From Auricularia sp. M13 (taxonomy: Eukaryota > Basidiomycota > Agaricomycetes > Auriculariales > Auriculariaceae): a DNA stretch of 64,000 nt. The translations under genes and the position numbers were made by a program. Within the stretch, counting starts at the first letter, position 1; each line of letters starts with the position of its first letter. The stretch spans positions 6,076,001 to 6,140,000 of the forward strand of contig CM073193.1 in assembly GCA_037042915.1 (NCBI GenBank). Direction: 5' to 3'. The notes below the pieces were generated by a model, which was not told the DNA's origin, did not search any database, and saw only the letters and a program-made list of their open reading frames with translations. This document shows positions 11,053-19,912 of the stretch, in pieces.

Positions 11053-13818
11053 CTACTCCCCGCGAGCGAGGAGCTCCGAGTCGTCGAACGTGACACGAGA
11101 ATTGTCTCGGCGTCGCAGTGCGGATTCGAGCATGTCGTCGGTCCTTTGAATGTCATCTGAACGCTCCCCGAGTTTTGCTATGGTTTTCTCGGCCTTGTTG
11201 ATCAACCCTCGTAATCGTCCTCAAGAAAATATCAGACAATTGTGAGAGCCAATGCGACTGACGCACTCTCATAGCTGAGGAAAAGAAGTAGCTGCAGCAT
11301 ATATTTGAGCGACGGCAGAAGAGATTGACACTCTCGACGTACCTTGCTAGCTTCGGGGTCATCCAGCATGCCCCGGCGTAATGTCTCATCGAGTTCATCA
11401 GCCTCGACAATGTCTTCGATCAGTTTCTGCACGACCTCCGGGGCAAGCTGCCCGTTCGTCGCTGAAGCAACATTAAAATTGCGCAAGTGACCGTGAAACT
11501 GGCGGGCAACGAGCACGAGGTCCTGCGAAATATTCTCCATGGACGTCTGGACGCTCTTAAGGGACACACGGCCGTCCGGCGCAGAGGGAGACGGTGAGCG
11601 CGTTTCAGGAGGGTCATCCCGGACTGATCGTTCGCGGAAGGTCTTGAGCGCTTTGTTAAACGAGTCGTTGGTCACGATGTTGTGATACTTGGATGAGTAT
11701 GCCTCTGAGAGCACGGAGATGAGGATCGTCATCGCCGCCACGCCGAGAAGAGCCCAGACAACGAATATGGCGCGCCCAGCGGGGGTCTTTGGCGAGTAAT
11801 CTCCATAACCTGAGCCAAGTATCAGTGCCTTGATGCGAGCGCCAATGAGGACGAACCAAGAGTACTGAAAGTGATAAAACCTGATTACTCATGAGAGAGA
11901 ACCGCAGGAGCGAAGTAAACGAAACATACAAAAGTATAGGGCAACCCCGAATCCCCATCCTTCCGCCTTCCAAAAGATGACCGCCCCAAGCTGCAAAGTA
12001 TAAGTGATGTGTTAAACATCGGCGAAAGATGACGTACAATCCAGAATGTCAGGAAGATGGACCAGGCGACAATCATCTGCATGGGTGGCGGTGAGTCCAA
12101 ATGCTTTTTGTTGCACGCACTGCAGATTACCTTAGCAGTGGTCTCCTTTCTCTCCTCCTTCGCAAGGTTCGATCGGAAATCCTGATAGGCCTGTTCCTGC
12201 GCTTCCCAAGACTGGCGTGCGGTCGTCAACTCATCTTGCAGATTCTGGGGAGCAACAGGAGAAGCGACGTCTGTGACCGACGGGGTGGCTGTCGTTCTCA
12301 ATCGATGCTCGGCAGCCGAAGTAGCATTGAGATGGTTCCGCGCGTTTTCAGCGGCCTCCTTCAACGCAGCGTCGAGTTGCTCCTCAGATAAAGCATTCGT
12401 GTTGAGCGTGGCGTGCCGATTCAAGCTCCTAAGCCAATTTTGAGAATGCAGGACCGCATACAAGGGCGAAAACCTACAGGATAGAGTTGCGGCGCTGAAT
12501 ATGAGTGGGCAACCCCGCGACCCGGAGGTGACGCTCAATCGCCTGCGAACGGGCAAGTTGTTCCATCCGCTGACGATGATGTTCCCGCCGCCTCTCGGCC
12601 AGCTCGTGCGCGCGCCGTCGGTAGGACTGCTCGAACGATTCAATGATCGTTTCTCGCGCAACAGAGACGGCGAGGGCCAAGTTCAGGATGCCCAGAACGA
12701 CGAAGAAAATCTACCATCATTTCTATCAGCCCAATGCCCTGTAGTACACGTTACGAACGCACGTTGAATATTCGGGCTCCTGTAGAGCGTGGCACAATAT
12801 CGCCAAACCCGACGGTTTCCACTGAGCAGAGAGTGAAGTACAGAGCGCTCACAAAATCGAGATTATTGAGAAAGGTGTTGCAGAGAGCTCCAAGTGCGAT
12901 CCAGCAGAGAAAAACCATGATGATGATTAAGAGAGAGCGTTGCTTCCGCGTGACCCCACTTCCTGAGGAGCCTTTAGTTGCATGTTGGGAGCAGAGGTAC
13001 ATGGCCACGGACCACTCTTTGCAAAATCCTTCGTGCTAAGAAAATCAATCACAAGCGTGACATTGACAAACGTTGAGGCGATCGTCGAACAGAGCGTGAT
13101 CCAGAAGGGCTGGTAGGATGATGATCAATGGATAGTGCAACTGCAGGACACGGGACAGGCACCTCGCCGTACGTGAATCCGTCATTGAAGCGGTGGACAA
13201 TGCCGAAAGAACTGACGGCGATGATATTGATAATGTCTGCACAGCTGTCAGTACCTTGAATGCTATACCGGAGACTAGACTCGTACCATGTACCGTTAAA
13301 GCCATGATGGAGAGTATCGTCATATCCCTAGGCCGTTTTTCCAAGAACCGAAGGACCAGAAATACGTTCGCGAGCACGCCGCAAGCCATGGAGAATGCGA
13401 GGCCAACGTCGAGCAACACAGGATTATCGCGCCGCTCTACGATGTGGTTGTCCTCTGTACGAACATACCATCGTTCCGTCAGACCGGGTATTTCGAGCAG
13501 TGTTGAAAAGGGAACAACGATGCCGCTGAGGATAGGGAGGGATCTGTAGCGCGGCACAATTTCGCCGTCGTCTGGCCCAGTTTGGAAGACGAAGTCGTGA
13601 ACCCTCGTCCACCAGTGTTGGCCGGGTGGAAATGCGTCGTTTTCCTCAGTCCAGGTCTTTTCCAAAGTATTAGGCTTCGAGCGCGCCTGGGCTGATTCGA
13701 CGCCGTCATCGTCCGTTGGACTTGGTTCAGCGCCTGTTTGCTGTTCTGGGTCGTTTCCAGCACCACGCCGGAAGCGCTGAAATGCTATGATAGGTAGTAA
13801 AACGCTGAAAATGCCCAT
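11053..13818 (-). CDS. TOK-type two-pore outward-rectifier potassium channel
   Basis: Plasma-membrane K+ channel of the fungal TOK family (eight transmembrane segments, two pore loops). Start ATG 13818 (MGIFSVLLPIIAF). The first pore has the selectivity filter TVGFGD inside CSVETVGFGDIVP. The second pore reads TLGYGDYSP, assembled across an apparent 8-nt microexon (11857-11864). Helices such as WALLGVAAMTILISVLSEAY follow the second pore. Between the pores is a charged, coiled-coil-like cytoplasmic segment (about 12100-12700: ERRREHHRQRMEQLARSQ). The C-terminal tail is hydrophilic and ends ARRRDNSRVTFDDSEL-LARGE with TAG at 11053-11055. Many introns of 45-65 nt interrupt the gene. Longer plus-strand ORFs in the region are shadows. 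Confidence 0.85.
11857..11864 (-). other. 8-nt microexon in the second pore filter of the K+ channel
   Basis: The upstream exon ends at 11926 (donor GTTTCG), the microexon TACTCTTG follows an intron at 11925-11865, and an intron at 11856-11810 leads to the exon beginning GTTATGGAGAT. Splicing this way gives YFC-ITLGYGDYSP, the filter expected for TOK pore 2. Other combinations tried break the frame. Transcript support is needed. Confidence 0.55.
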
Positions 13819-13911
13819 GGCGCAGGTGTGAACGTCAAACGGACAAGCGCGTCATAGTGGCGGAAGTCAAGTCTATTTCGGTGTTTGAATTTTGTTGTCC
13901 TAGTTGAAGCA

Positions 13912-15081
13912 TCACTCCCAATATTTCCTGTCAATCTTACTGCTCCCAATGTCATTCGGTACGTCAAGCGCTTCCCGCCCCTCCTGGATAGCCTGCGTCC
14001 GTCTCCAGAGCTCAATGGCCTTCCGAACAACGAGCAGCTCGGTTTTGGCTTCCTGGCTTCCTGCCGGCGCTTGCTGCTCCAATTTCTGCACCGCGTCGTC
14101 CACATAGAGAAGATGTGTCTCGAATGTGCTTTCGTTTTCGAGGTAGGTGTGGTCTGGCTCGATGACTGCGTCGCGTGTAATCTGCGCGACGAACCAGGAC
14201 GTGATATATGTTCCCCCCTTGTGCTCTTCGCGTGGAGGAAACTTTCTGGAAAAGAACGGTACGAGGGAGACGTAGAAGGGTTCGACTACGGTGGATATGG
14301 ACTGCTCCGACGGCCGGGGAGCGCGAGAGGGTATGTAGAGGGGTAGAAGCTTCGCGCGGTACCCCGTCCAAGGGGGGGCCGGAAGCAAAATGACGGCATG
14401 GGGTCGGTAACCTCTGCAAGCTGCAGAGGCTGAGGGTATCCATCCTATATCCGCGGATATGCTTCCGAAGCCCGCGGATATACTTCCGCGTGTTCCGCTT
14501 TTGATAGATCCGATCGGTGCTGTCGGAGCGAGCAAGTGTTATTATCAAGTTACTGCTTGGTTGCTGCACATTTGCTGCACACAGAGAGGCACAAAACTTC
14601 ATGAAGTGTTGGATTACAGCTCTCAGTCAATATCAGCATGCAAACATGTAGTCCACTGGGTCTACAACGCACCGGACCGGCCTCCGGCTCCGCCGGAGCC
14701 TGGGGTCGGCAACCTCTGCAGCGCAAGCTCGGAGGACCCATCCATAGTAACGTGATGTACCGGATTTTGCCGGCTGCCCCCCCTTGACCCCGTCTGAACG
14801 AAGTTCCAGCGAGATATCAGCAAGTTTCGCATGCATATAATGAGGCCTCTAACTTCCTTGTAGCCTTCGCGCAGTTCGGCCTGCTCAAGTGATTCGCGCA
14901 GATCCTTCCGCCCTCGAGGCAGCATCCAGTACTTATTCTCGTGGTCCCAAATCAGAACTATCTTTGACGTTTCGGGCTGGAGTATAACGCAGCCCGCGCC
15001 GAGGACGAAGTCGCTGCGCGAAATGGTATTCAAGCGAAACACGCGCCGGATTGATTGCGGACCTAGCAAACCATAGGGCAT
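13912..15081 (-). CDS. Nudix hydrolase, probably disrupted
   Basis: Nudix hydrolases cleave nucleoside diphosphates linked to another moiety. The N-terminal part (start near ATG 15081) shows DFVLGAGCVILQ and a Nudix box, GRKDLRESLEQAELREGYKE, ending at about 14854. The C-terminal part (about 13912-14417) continues with GYRAKLLPLYIPSRAP, EPFYVSLVPFF and GGTYITSWFVAQI, matching the usual order in fungal members, and stops at 13912. Between them are about 440 bp, against the usual intron size of 45-65 bp here. They contain a duplicated copy of the 3' splice-site neighbourhood (near 14700-14720 and 14400-14420). With the only good donor (14853) I found no splice that keeps frame into the C-terminal part. 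The gene may therefore be inactive, or the splice non-canonical. Confidence 0.55.
14400..14720. repeat. Segment with duplicated ends inside the Nudix gene
   Basis: A block of about 20 bp, TGGGGTCGGYAACCTCTGCA, occurs at about 14399-14418 and again at about 14700-14719, with looser similarity just beyond. The roughly 280 bp between includes two near-copies of CGCGGATATRCTTCCG (about 14450-14490) and a palindrome CTCCGGCTCCGCCGGAG near 14683-14699. It could be a small inserted element or a local duplication. No family was recognised. Confidence 0.4.
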
Positions 15082-17150
15082 GGGTAGCCAAGGGGTACGC
15101 ACTTGTTAAGCGCCCGGAAGCAACGGGGAGGGGGAGGGTCCCCCGCAGAGGCTGTTATGGAATTTTTTAATTATATGGAATTAATTTTTTATAGGTCGTG
15201 GAGAATTAGTTGGCCTTCCAGCAGGTGATACTACTCACCATCGGTCTCTCAAGTGGGAAAATCATCCAGGTTGAAGGAATCGCAGTCAACAGCCCGTTTT
15301 GAGCCCATTGCTCCCGATGTCGGCATCAGACTGGGCTGCTGCTGTGCTCCTGACTGTTAGAGAGCCCTGCAGCTTGCATGAGAACAGGTATTCTAAGTAT
15401 ATGAGGAATTTGGCAATATCAGGCAGAGTGTTTCACATGCTGATAGGTAGCAGGGGGCAATAAACTCACAGTAGGTGTTGAATTGTGTGTTCCGGAGCAA
15501 TCTGGAACTCAGGAGAAAGTTCCTCGGATCTTAGGATACTTGTAAGATACTTATAGAATGTTCTAGATACTGGATAATACGAGTATATAAGGCCCTCCCT
15601 GAGGTCTGTACGACCTCAGTGAGTTGGACCGTTTGGGCTAACACCCGGAGTGAAGTACTCAAATTCTGACAGTAGGACTGGTTTTGATCACATCTCAGCA
15701 AGGAGTCACATTGGCCCTGCTCAGATAAGACACCAGGACAATCTCAGTACCCTCAGGCATTTATTTGGTGATGTGATAGCACTGGTTCACTTGGGAGTAC
15801 TGTCTGCCCAGTTGAGCCTCGGGATCAATAAGGTCTCCCAAAATGGGAACTGTCACCTGTCAGGTCACGTGACAGGGGGGGAGGGGGGTCGCTGAACAAG
15901 CGTTATGGAGTTATTCGGGACGGTGCAGGAATTTTTTTTCTGCCACCCCCTTGTGGGTAGCCCCGTCTCCAAAAGAGTCATCTGAGGTAGAAGGTCGTTC
16001 TGCGTCTTCTGGAGGATACCAATTGCTCTTTGTGCTCATGGTAGAGGAGAAAGATGCGGAACTAGCCGATATGACTCTCAGCGCTTTCCCACATTTCGTC
16101 GGTCCCGTGCTGACAAGGATCAACCAATCATAGCTCACTGCAACCCGGGGCAGCGGGTAGCAGCATCAACGAACATTGTCACTTTACGTCCATTAGGTTG
16201 GCCATTTAATGATCCCGCTGTAAATATCTGGTTGACCTGTATATATCAGTGTGAGCACGTTTCCGCCGTATTCGCACATGATCCGCTGTATTCATTTGGG
16301 TCCGGATGGTTCCGGCCATGACCTCCCGATCGCCCGTCTCGTCAGCGTCTCGTCCATGTTGCAGGCTCAGATGGTTGATTAAAATTCTGAAGGGCATGTG
16401 GAGGAGCAATAAGATTCAGTGAGAGATGAACATGGTCAATTTCATGCAGAACCTGCTGCCCGAGTCGCTTGGCAAGTAATGACTGAGCCTGAGGCCGACT
16501 GTAGTCGTGATATTGGTAGGAAAATGCTCTGAGTAATTTTTCTTGTCAATACTTGAGTCCCTGAGGAGCTTGAGAGTCACCGAGGAGCTTAAATCTCTCT
16601 CGTGGTCCTCAAGAGGCCTTATAGAGGCTTTGCCTCGTCATGGGACGAGAATAAATTTTGGCTTGCCTTATGGGGTCTCTCTAGCCTTTCTGAGACTCAT
16701 TACAAGAGCTGAGACGTACTCCTGAGCTTTCAAGGAAGCTGGAGCCTCGCAGATGGCCACGGATCAAGGGTCGGCGATAAGCTCGGACATATCCAAAGTA
16801 TCTCCGCGCCGGAGTGCGCTTGCTCCTGGACACCAGTCAGACACGATGCTGGCCTGGGACCATGGCCATTACGTGCACAGAATGGAGTGGAAGCCTCCCA
16901 TGCCGTAAGAAGCACAATAGGAGGTGGTCCCCTGCAGAAGGTGAAACATACAGCGGTATCGGAGCTGATATACAGCGGTGTTTGACGCGATAGATACAGG
17001 ATTCGGATTTACATACAGCGGTTTATTTTTTGGCCACTCTGTAAGCCATAGTCACTTGAATACAAAAATGCGAGTAAATAACTGCGCAGTGCGGCAGAAA
17101 CAACCGAAAACTCCGCCGTTCTTGTAGGCCGCATTCTCCACGTCGTCGCT
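15082..17150. other. Gene-poor 2 kb, possible degraded retroelement LTR
   Basis: No convincing coding exon on either strand. From about 15149 (TGTTATGGAATTTTTT) the sequence is AT-rich. It includes a TATA-like GAGTATATAAGG near 15580-15590 and an inverted GAGGTCTGTACGACCTC at about 15601-15617, features often seen in LTRs. I could not find a matching second end or a target duplication. A polypurine run lies near 15876-15890. The 16.5-16.7 kb part holds loosely repeated GAGGAGCTT-type motifs. A 75-codon minus-strand ORF at 15911-16138 has no recognisable domain. Confidence 0.3.
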
Positions 17151-17771
17151 ATGATAGTGCTGTTAATACCGCTCATCACATTGCTGGTTCTACGTGCTGT
17201 CTCTGTGTACTGGCAGCATCGGCGCCGAGCAGTGCGTCCTATGCGCAAGACGTGCAGCATCGCAGTTTTTCTCGGCTCTGGTGGACACACGACGGAGGCC
17301 CTGCAGCTCATGGCTGGACTCGACCGTGAGCGCTACACGCCTCGCACATACATAGTCTCCTCGGGCGACGCTCTGAGCGCTCAGCGTGCCACAGCATTCG
17401 AAGGCTCCGCTCAGACTGCCATCCTCGAAATTCCGCGAGCACGGGCAGTACACCAGCCCCTTCGCACTGTTCCGCGCACCTTTCTAGTTTCTCTCCGACG
17501 GACGCTCCAAGTACTAGGCGATGTGGAGTGCGATGTGCTGCTGCTCAACGGGCCAGGCACATGTGTCGTGCTCTGCGCCGCAGTGTGGATCGCGCGGTTC
17601 TTCGGGACCCAGCGGACACCGAGGATGGTCTACGTCGAGTCCTTCGCCCGCGTGCGCTCGCTCTCGCTCTCCGCCCGGATCGTCGCGCCATTCGTGGATC
17701 GGTTTGTCGTGCAGTGGCCGGAGCTGGCGGCCAAGTCGCCCTTTGCGGAATATCGCGGTTGGCTCATTTGA
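17151..17771 (+). CDS. ALG14: ALG14, membrane anchor of UDP-GlcNAc transferase
   Basis: Alg14 recruits the catalytic subunit Alg13 to the ER membrane. Together they add the second GlcNAc to dolichol-PP-GlcNAc in N-glycan synthesis. This is a single uninterrupted exon of 206 residues, close to the usual size. The N-terminus is one hydrophobic anchor (MIVLLIPLITLLVLRAVSVYW). The Rossmann-like domain then opens with VFLGSGGHTTEALQLM, the family signature. Further conserved stretches are YIVSSGDALS, LLNGPGTCV, MVYVESFARVRSLSLSA and the end VQWPELAAKSPFAEYRGWLI. ATG at 17151, TGA at 17769-17771. The lack of introns is a contrast to almost all neighbours. The two genes flanking it are unrelated in function. 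Confidence 0.93.
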   Translation: MIVLLIPLITLLVLRAVSVYWQHRRRAVRPMRKTCSIAVFLGSGGHTTEALQLMAGLDRERYTPRTYIVSSGDALSAQRATAFEGSAQTAILEIPRARAVHQPLRTVPRTFLVSLRRTLQVLGDVECDVLLLNGPGTCVVLCAAVWIARFFGTQRTPRMVYVESFARVRSLSLSARIVAPFVDRFVVQWPELAAKSPFAEYRGWLI

Positions 17772-18325
17772 CTCAACGCCTAAAGCCTGACGCCCGGCGG
17801 TGCTTCAAGGCGTGGCTCCGCCTCTTCTGTTACTTTGGCGCGGGCGAATACTATATCAACTGTTTGGGTGCACAACCTCTGGCTGTAAATCCAGTGTCAA
17901 CTTGGTGTCGTCCATTCGCCCGGACGGGATTCGCTGCACAATTCCGCACTTCGCTCCACAAGTGCAGTCGCCGCATCATTCAACTTGTACTCTAACAAGC
18001 CATACGTACACGCACATCCTCCTTGCTCATCGCCGCTCTAGATTTGTCTGGCGCTCACAGCTTTCACGACACTCTACCGCCGCACGTGCTGCCTTTCCTA
18101 GCCTCGAAAATCAATGCGCCACCTGTCCGAGGGATGTGCTTCTACACTCAAGGTCCCATGAACAACCGGAGATCGCAATTCACCAACTCGTACTCTGCCT
18201 ATTCAGGTGGCCGCTGTGTCCAGGAGCTTAGGACACGCGCATCCCCCACTGGCATTCATGCCTGCTAAGTGTCTCGACACGAACGTCCGTATGGTCCACA
18301 GTACACAGCCCGCCTGGCCCTCGCG
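17772..18325. other. Intergenic: ALG14 3' end and hydrophobin promoter
   Basis: No supported gene. The region just upstream of the hydrophobin gene is likely its promoter. ORFs of up to about 150 codons here have no recognisable domain and no coding-like continuation. Confidence 0.5.
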
Positions 18326-18333
18326 TATAAAAG
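18326..18333 (+). promoter_or_regulatory. TATA box of the hydrophobin gene
   Basis: TATAAAAG lies 93 bp upstream of the hydrophobin ATG and about 30 bp before a pyrimidine/CA-rich stretch that could hold the transcription start. This is a textbook core promoter for a highly expressed small secreted protein. Confidence 0.6.
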
Positions 18334-18418
18334 CTCGCCGTGTTCTCCACCAAATCCTCAGCTCGCTCTCCAAGCAGTTACAGCGACGCAGTCCTTTCAC
18401 AACTCGCAACCAGCAGCA

Positions 18419-19176
18419 ATGTTCGCCTCTCGCGTCCTCCTTTCGCTCCTCGTCGCCTGCAGCGCATTCGTGGCCGCTGCCCCGTCAAACCCGCTGCCTA
18501 CCGACCTCGCCGTCGTCGCCGACTGCGGTTGCACTGGTGGAAGCGGGGGCACGGGCACGGGTACCGGCACTGGCACTGGCACTGGCACTGGCACTGGCAC
18601 CGGCACTGGCACCGGCACTGGCACTGGCACTGGTACTGGTACTGGCACTGGCACTGGCACTGGTGATGGCGACAGCGGCACTGGGACTGGAGACTACCCA
18701 CCCACCGACCCCGGCACCGGCTCTGGTACAGGCTCAGGTACAGGCTCTGGCACGGGCTCTGGAACGGGCTCAGGCTCTGGCACGGGCTCCGGCACTGGCA
18801 CTGGCGGCGGGGGCTCCGGCACGGGCACGGGCTCTGGCACCGGCGCAGGTTCAGGCGCAGGCAACGGCGGCGGCGGCAGCAGCAACCAGTGCACCGGCGG
18901 CAACGTGTACTGCTGCAACAGCGTCTCTGGCATCGAAGGCATCCACAAGGGCAGTCTGGCCACCATCGGCATCGTCATCCCGGGCATATTGCAGTGCGCT
19001 CTGCTCAACATTCTTGGTGTGCTGGGTCTTGGCCAGTGGTGCGTCCGACCAGCCCTGTCTCACCCATAGTCATCTGACCCTCCTTCTTCCGTAGCTCGGC
19101 GACCACCATGTGCTGCCAGAATGTCGAGCAGAACGGGCTCATCAACGTCGCATGCTCCCCGATGCATTTATTGTAA
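18419..19176 (+). CDS. Class I hydrophobin with long Gly-Thr/Gly-Ser insert
   Basis: Small secreted surface-active protein that coats aerial hyphae and fruiting structures. Exons read as 18419-19038 and 19095-19176, giving 233 residues, against about 100-150 for ordinary class I members. A signal peptide ([21 protein letters not shown]) is followed by a short mature start with DCGCTGG. Next comes a very long Gly-Thr dipeptide run, then Gly-Ser/Gly-Thr repeats (roughly residues 40-155). The C-terminal hydrophobin domain has the eight-cysteine pattern: C-X6-CC, then X26-C, X13-C, X5-CC, X12-C ([29 protein letters not shown]). The intron falls inside the Cys codon before SATTMCC, a frequent position in this family. 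The repeat block is a DNA minisatellite and may vary in length between strains. Confidence 0.93.
18541..18880 (+). repeat. In-frame GGCACT-type minisatellite in hydrophobin
   Basis: Tandem hexanucleotide units, mostly GGCACT or GGCACC with GGTACT variants, run from about 18550 to 18665 and encode Gly-Thr. A second array of GGCTCT-GGCACG-like 12-mers at about 18715-18850 encodes Gly-Ser-Gly-Thr. All units are multiples of three, so slippage keeps the reading frame. Confidence 0.85.
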
Positions 19177-19912
19177 ACGGTCTATCCTCCCGTACTTGTC
19201 CACCCCACTCGTTTCTCAACCGCACGCGTTTTGTTACCCGCCTCGTTGGAGTGTTACATGGACGTTGATATGTAATTCATGTATTTCCTCTCCGATGCGT
19301 CCGCTCGTTATCCTCTAATACACGCGTGCTCCCGCCCTATCGACAGTGTTGCGTATCAGTGTTCTACAAATATGATTCTAAAAATGAGGGGTGATCATAT
19401 GCCCCCTGTCGAAGAGGCGGGCTTGCGCTCATTCATACCATGATTGCACTTGTATTTTGTTCGTTTCACTACGAAATGTAGATCTTTCGCTGCAGTCTCA
19501 CCCTTGAGAAGAGATCCACGATGTTCATATAGTCGTGATGAAAAGATACTGTAATTGAGTCCGTGTCTTCATGATCAACGCATATTGCTGCTCGCGTTGG
19601 GACGCATTCGACTGGAGTGCGTGGCAACGGCACGTGCGGCACGTGCTCCGGACTGTCGTGGAGCGCCGGAAGCAAATGCGACTTTTCGAACATGAGGCAC
19701 GCCGTCATCCGAATCGAACCTGGCCTCTGCCCTTCGTCGGCCCTCGCGACGCGCCCCGGTTCGGCCGATAAGCTCAGCGCCTTCCGAGGCTGCATATCCC
19801 GGCCAGAGCGCGCGCGTACATTGCTATAACTGCCTACAAGCTTCAAGTCGGAACGCCGTACATTGCTGTCTGCATCCCGTCACTTGTCTTCTTCTCCCAG
19901 ACCTACCGCTAC
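19177..19912. other. Intergenic, no gene seen
   Basis: Holds the hydrophobin 3' UTR and the presumed promoter of the GH16 gene. ORFs on both strands at 19469-19846 lack any recognisable motif and overlap each other, as expected of shadows. Confidence 0.5.

Noticed and set aside
18541-18880. CRISPR-like tandem array
   Set aside because: Units are 6-12 bp with no spacers, in a eukaryotic coding exon; it is a minisatellite.
18397-19011. Pro-Val and Cys-Gln repeat proteins on the strand opposite the hydrophobin, and an Ala-Leu repeat frame on its own strand
   Set aside because: Frame-shadow products of the hexanucleotide minisatellite; only the Gly-Thr frame has a signal peptide and hydrophobin cysteines.
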